A stretch of 64,000 nt of DNA from contig PNKL01000003.1 of assembly GCA_013822425.1 (NCBI GenBank), positions 1-64,000 of the forward strand. The letters run 5' to 3'. How positions within the stretch are numbered: position 1 is the stretch's first letter; each line of letters opens with the position of its first letter. Below are positions 53,920 through 64,000 of the stretch, in pieces. Source of the stretch: Gemmatimonas sp. (GTDB lineage: Bacteria > Gemmatimonadota > Gemmatimonadetes > Gemmatimonadales > Gemmatimonadaceae). The translations under genes and the position numbers were made by a program. The notes below the pieces were generated by a model, which ran no database searches, was not told where the DNA came from, and worked only from the letters and a program-made list of their open reading frames with translations.

Positions 53920-55530
53920 ATGCGCGATTCGAGTGCCGCACTGACCGTACGGCTCGCCACCGCCGGAGATTTCGACGATATCCGCCGGCTCAACCACCAG
54001 ACGTTCGCCGGCGAGATCCCGCAGTACGCCCCGCGCCCCGACGGTCGGCTCGTGGACCGGTTCGAGGACGAGTCCACGTTCATCATCGCGCGCGAGAACG
54101 ACACGCTGGCCGGCATGCTCGCGCTGCGCGACCAGCGACCGTTCTCAATTGACGCCAAGCTGCCCGATGTGGACAGCTACCTGCCGCGGGGGCGGAAACT
54201 CTGCGAGATCCGCTTGCTGGCCGTCGACCCCGGGTATCGCCATGGCGTCGTGCTGCGCGCCCTGCTGATGCGCGTCGTCGAGGAGTGCGAGGCGCGCGGG
54301 CTCGACACCGCCGTCATCTCGGCCACCACGCGGCAGTTGAAGCTCTACACGCACATGGGATTCGTGCCGTTTGGCCCGCTCGTGGGAACGGTGGATGCGG
54401 CCTTTCAGCCGATGTACCTGACGCGCGAGTCCGCCGTGAGCCAGGCGGGCTCGATCCTGGGCCTGACGAACGATCGGACCGCCGCGCCGGCGACGTTCCT
54501 GACGGGGCCCGTGCCGCTGTCGGCCGCGGTGCGACGGCGCATCGAGGAGCCGCTGCGTTCGCACCGCTCACCGGAATTCGCGGAGGACCTGGCGTTGATT
54601 CGCCGCACGCTGGCCGCCCTGATCGACGCGCGGCACGTGGCCGTCTTCTCCGGCTCGGGAACGCTGGCCAACGACGCGGTCGCGGCGCAGATCGCGCGCG
54701 ACGGCGCGCCCGCCGTCGTCTGCTCGAACGGCGAGTTCGGCGAGCGGCTGATTGACCATGCCCGCCGGCACGGCATCGATCACGAGGCCCTGCGGGTGCC
54801 GTGGGGGTGCCCGCTGCCCATGGAGCGCGTGGCGAAGGCGGCGCGCCGCGTGCATGCCGGCTGGATATGGGCCGTGCACCACGAGACCAGCACCGGCATG
54901 CTCAACGGCCTCGACGAGTTGCGGGCGGCCGCCGTGGCGACGGGAGCGCGCCTCGCGCTCGACGCCGCGTCGAGCGTCGGCACGGTGCCGATGTCGCTGG
55001 ACGACGTGGAATTCGCCACGACGGTGAGCGGCAAGGCCTTGGGCGCGGTAGCCGGACTGTCCGTCGTCTGTTGTGCCGGAGCCCCCGCTCCGGGGGACGG
55101 GTCGTTGCCCCGGTACCTGGACCTGTCGCGCTATCTCGAAGGGACCGGCGTACCGTACACGCAGTCGTCGATGCTCGTGGGGGCCCTGGCCACGGCGATT
55201 GCCACGACGGACTGGCCGGCGCGGTATGCGGCAATCGCGCGCGCTGACCGTACGCTGCGCGAGCGGCTCGCGGCCAGCGGGCACGAGCCACTCGTCACGG
55301 GCCCCGACGCCTCGCCGTCGGTAGCGACGTGGCAGGCGGGATCGGCGCTCGACACGGCCAACCTGGCGGCGCGCATGCTGCACGCCGGCTATGCGGTCAG
55401 CTGGGAGAGCAGCTACCTGCGCGTGCGCCAGTGGATGCAGACGGCGCTGATGGGGGACTTCGACGAAGCGGCCGTTGCGCCAATGGCGGACGCGCTCGCC
55501 CGCGTGCTGAGCAAGTCTCTCGCGAGCTAG
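53920..55530 (+). CDS. GNAT acetyltransferase - class V aminotransferase fusion
   Basis: 536 residues in one uninterrupted frame. Residues about 8-165 form a GNAT-type domain (RRLNHQTFAGEIPQYAPRP, then CEIRLLAVDPGYRHGVVLRALL in the acyl-CoA loop position). Residues about 175-530 form a PLP-dependent class V aminotransferase related to alanine-glyoxylate and aminoethylphosphonate transaminases. Its features are VFSGSGTLANDAV, the Asp of LALDAASSVGTVPM and the Schiff-base Lys372 in TVSGKALGAVAGL. The GNAT part recalls N-acyl amino acid synthase-like proteins. A plausible role is making and acylating an amino compound, but the substrates are unknown. It is monocistronic and convergent with ppdK. 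Confidence 0.85.
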   Translation: MRDSSAALTVRLATAGDFDDIRRLNHQTFAGEIPQYAPRPDGRLVDRFEDESTFIIARENDTLAGMLALRDQRPFSIDAKLPDVDSYLPRGRKLCEIRLLAVDPGYRHGVVLRALLMRVVEECEARGLDTAVISATTRQLKLYTHMGFVPFGPLVGTVDAAFQPMYLTRESAVSQAGSILGLTNDRTAAPATFLTGPVPLSAAVRRRIEEPLRSHRSPEFAEDLALIRRTLAALIDARHVAVFSGSGTLANDAVAAQIARDGAPAVVCSNGEFGERLIDHARRHGIDHEALRVPWGCPLPMERVAKAARRVHAGWIWAVHHETSTGMLNGLDELRAAAVATGARLALDAASSVGTVPMSLDDVEFATTVSGKALGAVAGLSVVCCAGAPAPGDGSLPRYLDLSRYLEGTGVPYTQSSMLVGALATAIATTDWPARYAAIARADRTLRERLAASGHEPLVTGPDASPSVATWQAGSALDTANLAARMLHAGYAVSWESSYLRVRQWMQTALMGDFDEAAVAPMADALARVLSKSLAS

Positions 55531-55565
55531 GCGACGAGGGCAGCGGCGGTGCCCGGCAACGAGAA

Positions 55566-55600
55566 GCCCGGCGCGCTCAACCCTGCTGAGCGCGCCGGGC
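55566..55600. terminator. Bidirectional terminator between convergent genes
   Basis: A perfect 14-bp GC-rich stem (55566-55579 with 55587-55600) and 7-nt loop lie midway between the stop of the fusion gene and the stop of ppdK. No T-run is present on either side. Confidence 0.75.
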
Positions 55601-55615
55601 GGCCTGCAGACACCG

Positions 55616-58276
<2,661 letters not shown>

Positions 58277-58311
58277 GGTGCAGCGCCTCACTGAAGGTCG
58301 GCCCGGGCGGG

Positions 58312-59688
58312 CTATCCGCCGGCCCGGTACCGCTTGATGTCCACGGGGGGCTGTGTGGGGTACTGCCCTGAAAAGCAGGCGTGGCAGAAGCCACCTGGTC
58401 CATCGGGGACGGCGGCGAGCATGCCGTCGAGTGACAGGTAGCCGAGCGAGTCCACGCCAATCGCGCGGCCGACCTCTTCAATCGACATCCTGGCCGCAAT
58501 CAACTGTTCGCGCTCCGGCGTGTCGATGCCGTAATAGCACGGCCCCGTGATCGGCGGCGACGAGACGCGCATGTGCACCTCGCGCGCCCCCGCGCCGCGG
58601 AGCAGGGCGACGAGCCCGCGTGTCGTGGTGCCGCGTACGATCGAGTCGTCCACCATGACCACGCTGCGTCCCTCGAGCACCTCGCGCACCGCGTTGTACT
58701 TCACCTTGACCTTGGCGTCGCGCCCGGCCTGTGTGGGCTGGATGAAGGTGCGCCCCACGTAGTGGTTGCGGATGAGCGCGTGCTCGAGCTGGAGCCCGGA
58801 TCCCTCGGCGTAGCCGAGGGCCGCGGCATTGGACGAATCCGGGACGGCGAAGACGATCTCAGCGCCCGGGGCGGGCTGCTCCGTCGCCAGCTGCCGGCCG
58901 AGGGCGCGGCGCGCCCGGTCCACCGAACCGCCAAAGACCCGGCTGTCCGGCCGCGCGAAGTAGATATACTCGAACACACAGCGATGGAGTATCGTCGAGG
59001 CAGGGCCGGGCAATGAGCGCATGCCGTGCGCATCCACCGCCACGATCTCTCCTGCCGCAACGTCGCGGACGTACGTCGCGCCCACGATGTCGAGGGCGCA
59101 GGTCTCCGATGCAAACACCCAGGCGTCACCCAGGCGGCCCATCGCCAATGGACGCCAGCCATGCGGGTCGCGCGCAGCGAGGAGCGTGGTGCCGATGACG
59201 ACCACGAGGGAATACGCCCCCTCGACGCCGGACAGCGCCTCGGCCAACTGGTCCTCGGGTTTCAGCGCGCGCGACCGGGCGATGCGGTGAACAATGACCT
59301 CGCTGTCCATGGTGGACGCGAAGATCGACCCTTCTGCCTCGAGCTCACCGCGCAGTTCCACCGCGTTGGTGAGATTGCCGTTGTGCGCCAGCGCGATATG
59401 GCCGCCGCGGAAGCGCACGAAAACCGGTTGGGCGTTGTCGATGGTGCTGGCGCCCGCCGTCGAGTAGCGCGTGTGACCGATGGCCGTGGCGCCCCGCAGC
59501 AGCGCGATGCGCTCCTCCTCGAATCCGTCGGACACGAGGCCCATCTTCCGCACCGACTGCGCCGTGCCGTCCGCTTCAACGGCGACGATGCCGGCGGATT
59601 CCTGCCCCCGATGCTGGAGGGAGTACAGGCCGAGGTGTGTCACGCGGGCCGCGTCCTCGCAACCCCGGATGCCGAAGATGCCGCACAT
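58312..59688 (-). CDS. purF: Amidophosphoribosyltransferase
   Basis: First committed step of purine synthesis, 458 residues. The nucleophile is Cys2 (MCGIFGIRG), with no propeptide. HRGQESAGI, HNGNLTNAVELR and the PRPP loop VVMVDDSIVRGTT are present. Cysteines in CVFEYIYFARPDS, CYYGID and GGFCHACFSG match the 4Fe-4S type of PurF (B. subtilis-like). The start overlaps the purL stop (ATGA). Confidence 0.97.
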   Translation of the reverse strand: MCGIFGIRGCEDAARVTHLGLYSLQHRGQESAGIVAVEADGTAQSVRKMGLVSDGFEEERIALLRGATAIGHTRYSTAGASTIDNAQPVFVRFRGGHIALAHNGNLTNAVELRGELEAEGSIFASTMDSEVIVHRIARSRALKPEDQLAEALSGVEGAYSLVVVIGTTLLAARDPHGWRPLAMGRLGDAWVFASETCALDIVGATYVRDVAAGEIVAVDAHGMRSLPGPASTILHRCVFEYIYFARPDSRVFGGSVDRARRALGRQLATEQPAPGAEIVFAVPDSSNAAALGYAEGSGLQLEHALIRNHYVGRTFIQPTQAGRDAKVKVKYNAVREVLEGRSVVMVDDSIVRGTTTRGLVALLRGAGAREVHMRVSSPPITGPCYYGIDTPEREQLIAARMSIEEVGRAIGVDSLGYLSLDGMLAAVPDGPGGFCHACFSGQYPTQPPVDIKRYRAGG

Positions 59689-61997
59689 CAGCGCGTTCCT
59701 CCGGCCAGGGCGGGATCACGGTCCACCGCCTCGGCGGCGGCGCGCTGCATGGCGCGCGGCAGCGCCTCGTGGAACGCGCGGGACAGCCTGGCCGTCTCGG
59801 CGCGGAGGACGCGCGAGCCCACCGTGATCACCAGGCCGGCACTGGCGCTGCGGACCGTGCCGATGATCGCCGCGGGCACGCCGTGTCGCTTCGCGATCTC
59901 GAGCACGAGGGCGGCACGGGTGGTGGAGAGCACCACGCGTCCCTGGGCTTCACCAAAGAGCAGCGCGCGCAGCGGCAGCGCGGACCACGCGGAGAGATCC
60001 ACCTGTGCTCCGAGCGGCCTGGCCTCGCGGGCCATGCAGCACTCGGCGAGCGCCACGGCCAATCCCCCCTCGGAGCAGTCGTGCGCTGACGCCACGTGAC
60101 CGCCGCCGATGGCGGCGAGCAGGGCGTCGATGAGGCGCTTCTCCCCGTCGAGGTCGCAGGCCGGCGGTGCACCCGCTACGACCCCGTGAATCCACGCCAG
60201 GTACTCGCTGCCGCCCAGTTCCGCCGTGTTGTCGCCCAGCAGCACGATCGTATGCCCCTCGGCGGCGAACGGCGCGCGCGTGACGTGCCGCACGTCGTCG
60301 ATGAGGCCGACCATGCCGATGACCGGAGTAGGATAGACGGCGCCCTGCGGGTTCTCGTTGTACAGCGACACGTTGCCGCCGGTCACCGGGGTGCCCAGCG
60401 CACGGCACGCGTCACCCATGCCGAAGACCGCCTCGCGGAACTGGAAGAAGACGTCCGGCTTCTTCGGATTGCCGAAGTTGAGGCAGTTGGTGATCGCCAT
60501 CGGGCGCGCGCCCACGCACGCCACGTTGCGCGCGGCCTCGGCGACCGCGATGCGCCCGCCGACCCGCGGGTCGAGGAACACGTACCGGCCGTTGCAGTCG
60601 GTCTTCAGCGCAATCGCCTTGCTCGTGCCGCGAATGCGGATCACGGCCGCGTCGCCGTCGCCGGGGCCCAGCACGGTGTTCGTGCGCACCGTCGAATCGT
60701 ACTGCGTGGTGATCCATCGCTTGCTCGCGATGGTCGGGCACTCGAGCAGCCGCTCCAGCGTCCACGCCGGATCGGCCTCCTCCGGTTTCTCGGCAACCGC
60801 GTGCACGTCCTGTGCGCGGCGCACCGCGGCCTCGGGCGCCTCGCGGGCTTCGGGATGGTACTGGGGACAGTCGGTCACCAGCCGCACGCCGGGGAACTCG
60901 GCGACGACGTGATCGCCCTCGGTCACGCGATAGACGGGCTCGGCGATCACCTCGCCGATCACTTCGGCGGTCAGGTCCCATTTGGCGAGGATCTTCTTGA
61001 CCGCATCCTCGTGTCCCTGCCTGGCGACGACGAGCATGCGTTCCTGCGACTCGCTGAGCAATATCTCGTAGGGTGTCATGCCCTGCTCGCGCTGCGGCAC
61101 CTTAAGCGTGTCAATGGTGACGCCGACCTCGCCGCGCTCGGCCATTTCCGCGGAGGACGAGGTGAGCCCGGCCGCGCCCATGTCCTGGATGGCCACGATA
61201 TGGCCGCTCGTGATGAGTTCGAGCGAGGCCTCGAGCAGCAGCTTCTCAGTGAAGGGATCGCCGACCTGCACGCGCGGGCGCTTGGCCTCGTTCTCCTCGC
61301 TCAGGTCCTCGGATGCGAATGAGGCGCCGTGGATGCCGTCGCGTCCCGTACGGGCGCCGACGGCGATGATCGGGTTGCCGACCCCTTCGGCTTTCGCGCG
61401 GATGAGGTCCTCCTCGCGCAGCAGGCCGACGCACATCGCGTTGACGAGCGGGTTCCCCTCGTACGCCGCATCAAACATCACGTCGCCGGCCACGGTGGGG
61501 ATGCCCACGCAGTTGCCGTAGTCGCCGATCCCCTTCACGACGCCACCGACGAGATAGCGCACGCGCGGCGTGTCGAGCGAGCCGAACCGCAGCGAGTTGA
61601 GCATCGCGATGGGGCGGGCGCCCATGGTGAAGACGTCGCGCAGGATGCCGCCGACGCCCGTCGCCGCGCCCTGATAGGGCTCCACCGCCGACGGATGATT
61701 ATGGGACTCGATCTTGAATGCAACCGCCAGTCCGTCGCCGATGCTGATGACACCGGCGTTCTCGCCGGGACCCTGCAGCACGTAGGGCGCCTCGGTCGGG
61801 AGCGTCTTGAGCACCGGACGCGAGTGCTTGTACGAGCAGTGCTCGCTCCAGAGGGCCGAAATGATGCCGAGTTCCGTGAACGTCGGCTCGCGCCCGAGCA
61901 TGCTGCGCAGGCGCTCGAATTCGTCGGCGGTCAGTCCGTGCTCGGCGACCAGCGCCGGCGTGATGGCGGGATCGCCGGGTCGGGGAGTCGCGGTCAC
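59688..61997 (-). CDS. purL: Phosphoribosylformylglycinamidine synthase subunit PurL
   Basis: Small-type PurL that works with separate PurS and PurQ, 769 residues. Motifs are [27 protein letters not shown], the ATP segment [47 protein letters not shown]-like region and the C-terminal [14 protein letters not shown]. The GTG 61997 overlaps the upstream stop (GTGA) and yields the usual N-terminus; longer frames run through the Zn-ribbon gene. Confidence 0.95.
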   Translation of the reverse strand: MTATPRPGDPAITPALVAEHGLTADEFERLRSMLGREPTFTELGIISALWSEHCSYKHSRPVLKTLPTEAPYVLQGPGENAGVISIGDGLAVAFKIESHNHPSAVEPYQGAATGVGGILRDVFTMGARPIAMLNSLRFGSLDTPRVRYLVGGVVKGIGDYGNCVGIPTVAGDVMFDAAYEGNPLVNAMCVGLLREEDLIRAKAEGVGNPIIAVGARTGRDGIHGASFASEDLSEENEAKRPRVQVGDPFTEKLLLEASLELITSGHIVAIQDMGAAGLTSSSAEMAERGEVGVTIDTLKVPQREQGMTPYEILLSESQERMLVVARQGHEDAVKKILAKWDLTAEVIGEVIAEPVYRVTEGDHVVAEFPGVRLVTDCPQYHPEAREAPEAAVRRAQDVHAVAEKPEEADPAWTLERLLECPTIASKRWITTQYDSTVRTNTVLGPGDGDAAVIRIRGTSKAIALKTDCNGRYVFLDPRVGGRIAVAEAARNVACVGARPMAITNCLNFGNPKKPDVFFQFREAVFGMGDACRALGTPVTGGNVSLYNENPQGAVYPTPVIGMVGLIDDVRHVTRAPFAAEGHTIVLLGDNTAELGGSEYLAWIHGVVAGAPPACDLDGEKRLIDALLAAIGGGHVASAHDCSEGGLAVALAECCMAREARPLGAQVDLSAWSALPLRALLFGEAQGRVVLSTTRAALVLEIAKRHGVPAAIIGTVRSASAGLVITVGSRVLRAETARLSRAFHEALPRAMQRAAAEAVDRDPALAGGTR

Positions 61998-62326
61998 TTC
62001 TGGCGCAGGCCTCGCAAGATGTCGCCGAGGAAGGTACCTACCTTCGACTCCTGCACATGCGCGATCATCTCGAACTCGCCGGCGTCGAGCCACACGCCCT
62101 TGCATTGCTCGCAGACGTCGACCTTGACGTGCTGGATCGTCGTCTCCCTCAGCGAGCCGCGGCACTTGGGGCATTTCCACGGGTGCTCCAACTCGATCTG
62201 CTTCCGCTCGGCATCCAGCCGGGCGCGATGTGCCTTGATCAACTCGGCGTCGAGCTTGAGGAAGTACTCGTCTTCGTTGCGGGACTTCTTGAACTCATCG
62301 GGGCGGGGCGGCTTGAAATCGTCCAT
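61994..62326 (-). CDS. TFIIB-type zinc-ribbon protein
   Basis: 110 residues. The C-half is a zinc ribbon: CPKCRGSL and [20 protein letters not shown], the zf-TFIIB pattern with the LDxGE motif following the second Cys pair. The N-half is a charged helix ([22 protein letters not shown]). Function unknown. It overlaps purL by 4 nt and lies inside the purine operon, so it may be co-translated with PurL. Confidence 0.8.
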   Translation of the reverse strand: MDDFKPPRPDEFKKSRNEDEYFLKLDAELIKAHRARLDAERKQIELEHPWKCPKCRGSLRETTIQHVKVDVCEQCKGVWLDAGEFEMIAHVQESKVGTFLGDILRGLRQK

Positions 62327-62394
62327 GGCAGTATTCGGTGGAGGGGTCGGTACTTCGGAGGAGCACCGTGCAACGGGCGACGGCGCGAACGGGA

Positions 62395-62784
62395 TTATGG
62401 CGAGGCCGACTCCGGCTTGCGGCCCTTGAGCTCGATGGTGATGGGTCCGTCCGGCTTCTGCTCCGGACGCGTTGCCTTGGCCTTGATGGCTTCGGCGGGC
62501 GGGATCATGCGCGGCGAGGAGCTGGTGCCGCTGTAGCGGCGCTTCGTGGAACGAAAGACCGCGTCCACGACGACTCCCTTCTCCAGCACGACGAGGTCGT
62601 TCATTCCGCACCGGCGCTCGCAGCCATTCGTGAAGTAGAGGAAGGTGGCGTCCCCCGTGGTGCGCTCGATGGCGGGTGTGCCGAGGCGCGCCACGACCTG
62701 ATCCTTCGGCATTCCGGGATCGATCACCACCTGGGCCGAGAGGGGCAGAGCGCCGGCGAACAGGAGGACGAAGAGGCGTCGCAT
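62395..62784 (-). CDS. Secreted BamE/SmpA-like protein
   Basis: 129 residues. A signal peptide (about 1-17, ending LSAQ) precedes a compact domain: [31 protein letters not shown], which has the G-M-xxxxV-xxx-LG-P pattern of the SmpA/OmlA (BamE) fold. Two Cys (CERRC) are close together. The C-terminus is Lys/Pro-rich and unlike BamE. It may be an envelope protein, and its place in a purine operon is odd. No lipobox is visible. Confidence 0.65.
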   Translation of the reverse strand: MRRLFVLLFAGALPLSAQVVIDPGMPKDQVVARLGTPAIERTTGDATFLYFTNGCERRCGMNDLVVLEKGVVVDAVFRSTKRRYSGTSSSPRMIPPAEAIKAKATRPEQKPDGPITIELKGRKPESASP

Positions 62785-62795
62785 GGCAGCTCCGG

Positions 62796-63484
<689 letters not shown>

Positions 63485-63488
<4 letters not shown>

Positions 63489-63742
63489 GTGGCGGTCACC
63501 CCGGCGATCTCGAAGTCCTCCGTCACCGGATTGGCGAGCAGGCGAGCGCACATGTCGCGCACCGCGAACTCGGCGGCGGCCGCATCGGTGGCGGCGGTGT
63601 CGATGACGAGGTGGCGGCCGACGTGAACCTCGCTCACCGCCTGGAACCCGAGGGTGTGCAGGGCATCGGCGACGGCCTTGCCCTGCGGATCGAGGAGTCC
63701 CTTGCGGGGGACGATGTGGACGCTGACGCGGAATGACTTCAC
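63485..63742 (-). CDS. purS: Phosphoribosylformylglycinamidine synthase subunit PurS
   Basis: 85 residues, GTG start. VSVHIVPRKGLLDPQGKAVADALHTLGF is the PurS signature (usually xKxGVLDPQGxA). It bridges PurQ and PurL. The order purS-purQ-purL is split here by two non-purine genes. It overlaps both neighbours by 4 nt. Confidence 0.95.
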
Positions 63743-64000
63743 GGAGTGGGGCCCTCGGGAGCGCCCTGGTCGGGGCCGCCGCGATCCCGGCGGGTGCGGT
63801 GGCGGCGGCGGCGGTGATGGTCGTCAGGACGGCGGTCTGCTGCCGGGGCGGTGGCGAATGCCGCGGCCGGCCCTTCGTCATCCTCATACTCGTCGTCTTC
63901 CTCCGACGTGAATGGCGACGGCATATCGAACAGCCCGCGCACGATGGCGACGACGATACCCGTCGCGACGTAGAGGACACCGAGCGGGAAGAAGAACTCC
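63739..64000 (-). CDS. Membrane protein with acidic-basic tail, C-terminal part
   Basis: The frame is open from the right window edge and the start is not seen. The visible 86 codons begin with a membrane helix (FFFPLGVLYVATGIVVAIVR), then a strongly acidic patch (EEDDEYEDDEG) and a His/Arg-rich tail. No family recognised. The stop overlaps purS by 4 nt, so it belongs to the purine operon. Confidence 0.6.
   Translation of the reverse strand, partial: EFFFPLGVLYVATGIVVAIVRGLFDMPSPFTSEEDDEYEDDEGPAAAFATAPAADRRPDDHHRRRRHRTRRDRGGPDQGAPEGPTP

Noticed and set aside
53576-53941. Pro/Gln-rich extension of OsmC upstream of 53575
   Set aside because: OsmC proteins are about 140 residues and start where ATG 53575 does; the extension is repeat-coded low-complexity sequence.

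Overview
This is a 64 kb, GC-rich, gene-dense stretch of a bacterial chromosome, almost entirely housekeeping genes. A diderm (Gram-negative-type) bacterium is indicated by a TonB-dependent receptor, lipoproteins, a BamE-like protein and diaminopimelate synthesis. The combination of a split propionyl-type carboxylase, a Zn-binding archaeal-like prolyl-tRNA synthetase, an Fe-S type PurF, short-leader promoters and the gene order suggests Gemmatimonadota. That placement is an inference and was not tested by any search.

Layout. 1-845 (minus): 5' end of a TonB-dependent receptor. 1152-8981 (plus): one tightly overlapped operon, M20 deacylase (probable dapE)-asd-lysC-dapB-dapA-dapD-aroA-cmk, the succinylase route to diaminopimelate/lysine plus EPSP synthase and CMP kinase; rpsA follows at 9282. 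11384-13393: lipoprotein alpha/beta hydrolase. 13481-19140: acyl (probably propionyl)-CoA carboxylase subunits with rlmD inserted between biotin carboxylase and the biotin carrier, then an unknown lipoprotein. 19349-27548: rplM-rpsI, rpsB, tsf, then pyrH-frr-uppS-cdsA-dxr-rseP. 27772-31667: rpsO, pnp, M16 protease. 31852-32964: alanine dehydrogenase. 33340-38889: mreBCD-mrdA-rodA rod-shape cluster. 38953-47465: accD-folC, hisS-proS-lysA-phosphodiesterase-guaA and a relic of a MATE pump. 47483-51477: divergent ptsN and dusB-larB-diguanylate cyclase. 51655-52014: ssrA (tmRNA, tag ANNNFALAA). 52111-53575 (minus): lytic transglycosylase, DUF350 protein, OsmC. 53920-55530: a GNAT/class-V aminotransferase fusion. 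55616-64000 (minus): a purine operon, membrane protein-purS-purQ-BamE-like-Zn-ribbon-purL-purF-ppdK.

Regulation visible in the sequence. Nine sigma70-like promoters can be read, most with a 17-bp spacer. Three of them (rplM, rpsO, mreB) share an identical -10 box, TAACTT. The dusB and hisS promoters place the start site at or next to the ATG, so their mRNAs should be leaderless. Intrinsic-terminator hairpins follow rpsA, the hydrolase, the 18286 lipoprotein, rpsB, rpsO, ald, ssrA and the 53920 fusion gene.

The most unusual signal is non-coding. Most spacers that end a transcription unit hold arrays of short direct repeats (7, 11, 24 or 26 bp) or long imperfect palindromes. Several have a reverse-complement arm, so the RNA would fold into a long hairpin. 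Two palindromes (27548-27672 and 51482-51621) share the core TGGACTCAGGATT and look like two copies of one repeat family. Two other spacers (20203 and 31671) share the heptamer CAGACGG. No CRISPR array, prophage, integrase, IS element, rRNA or tRNA gene was found.
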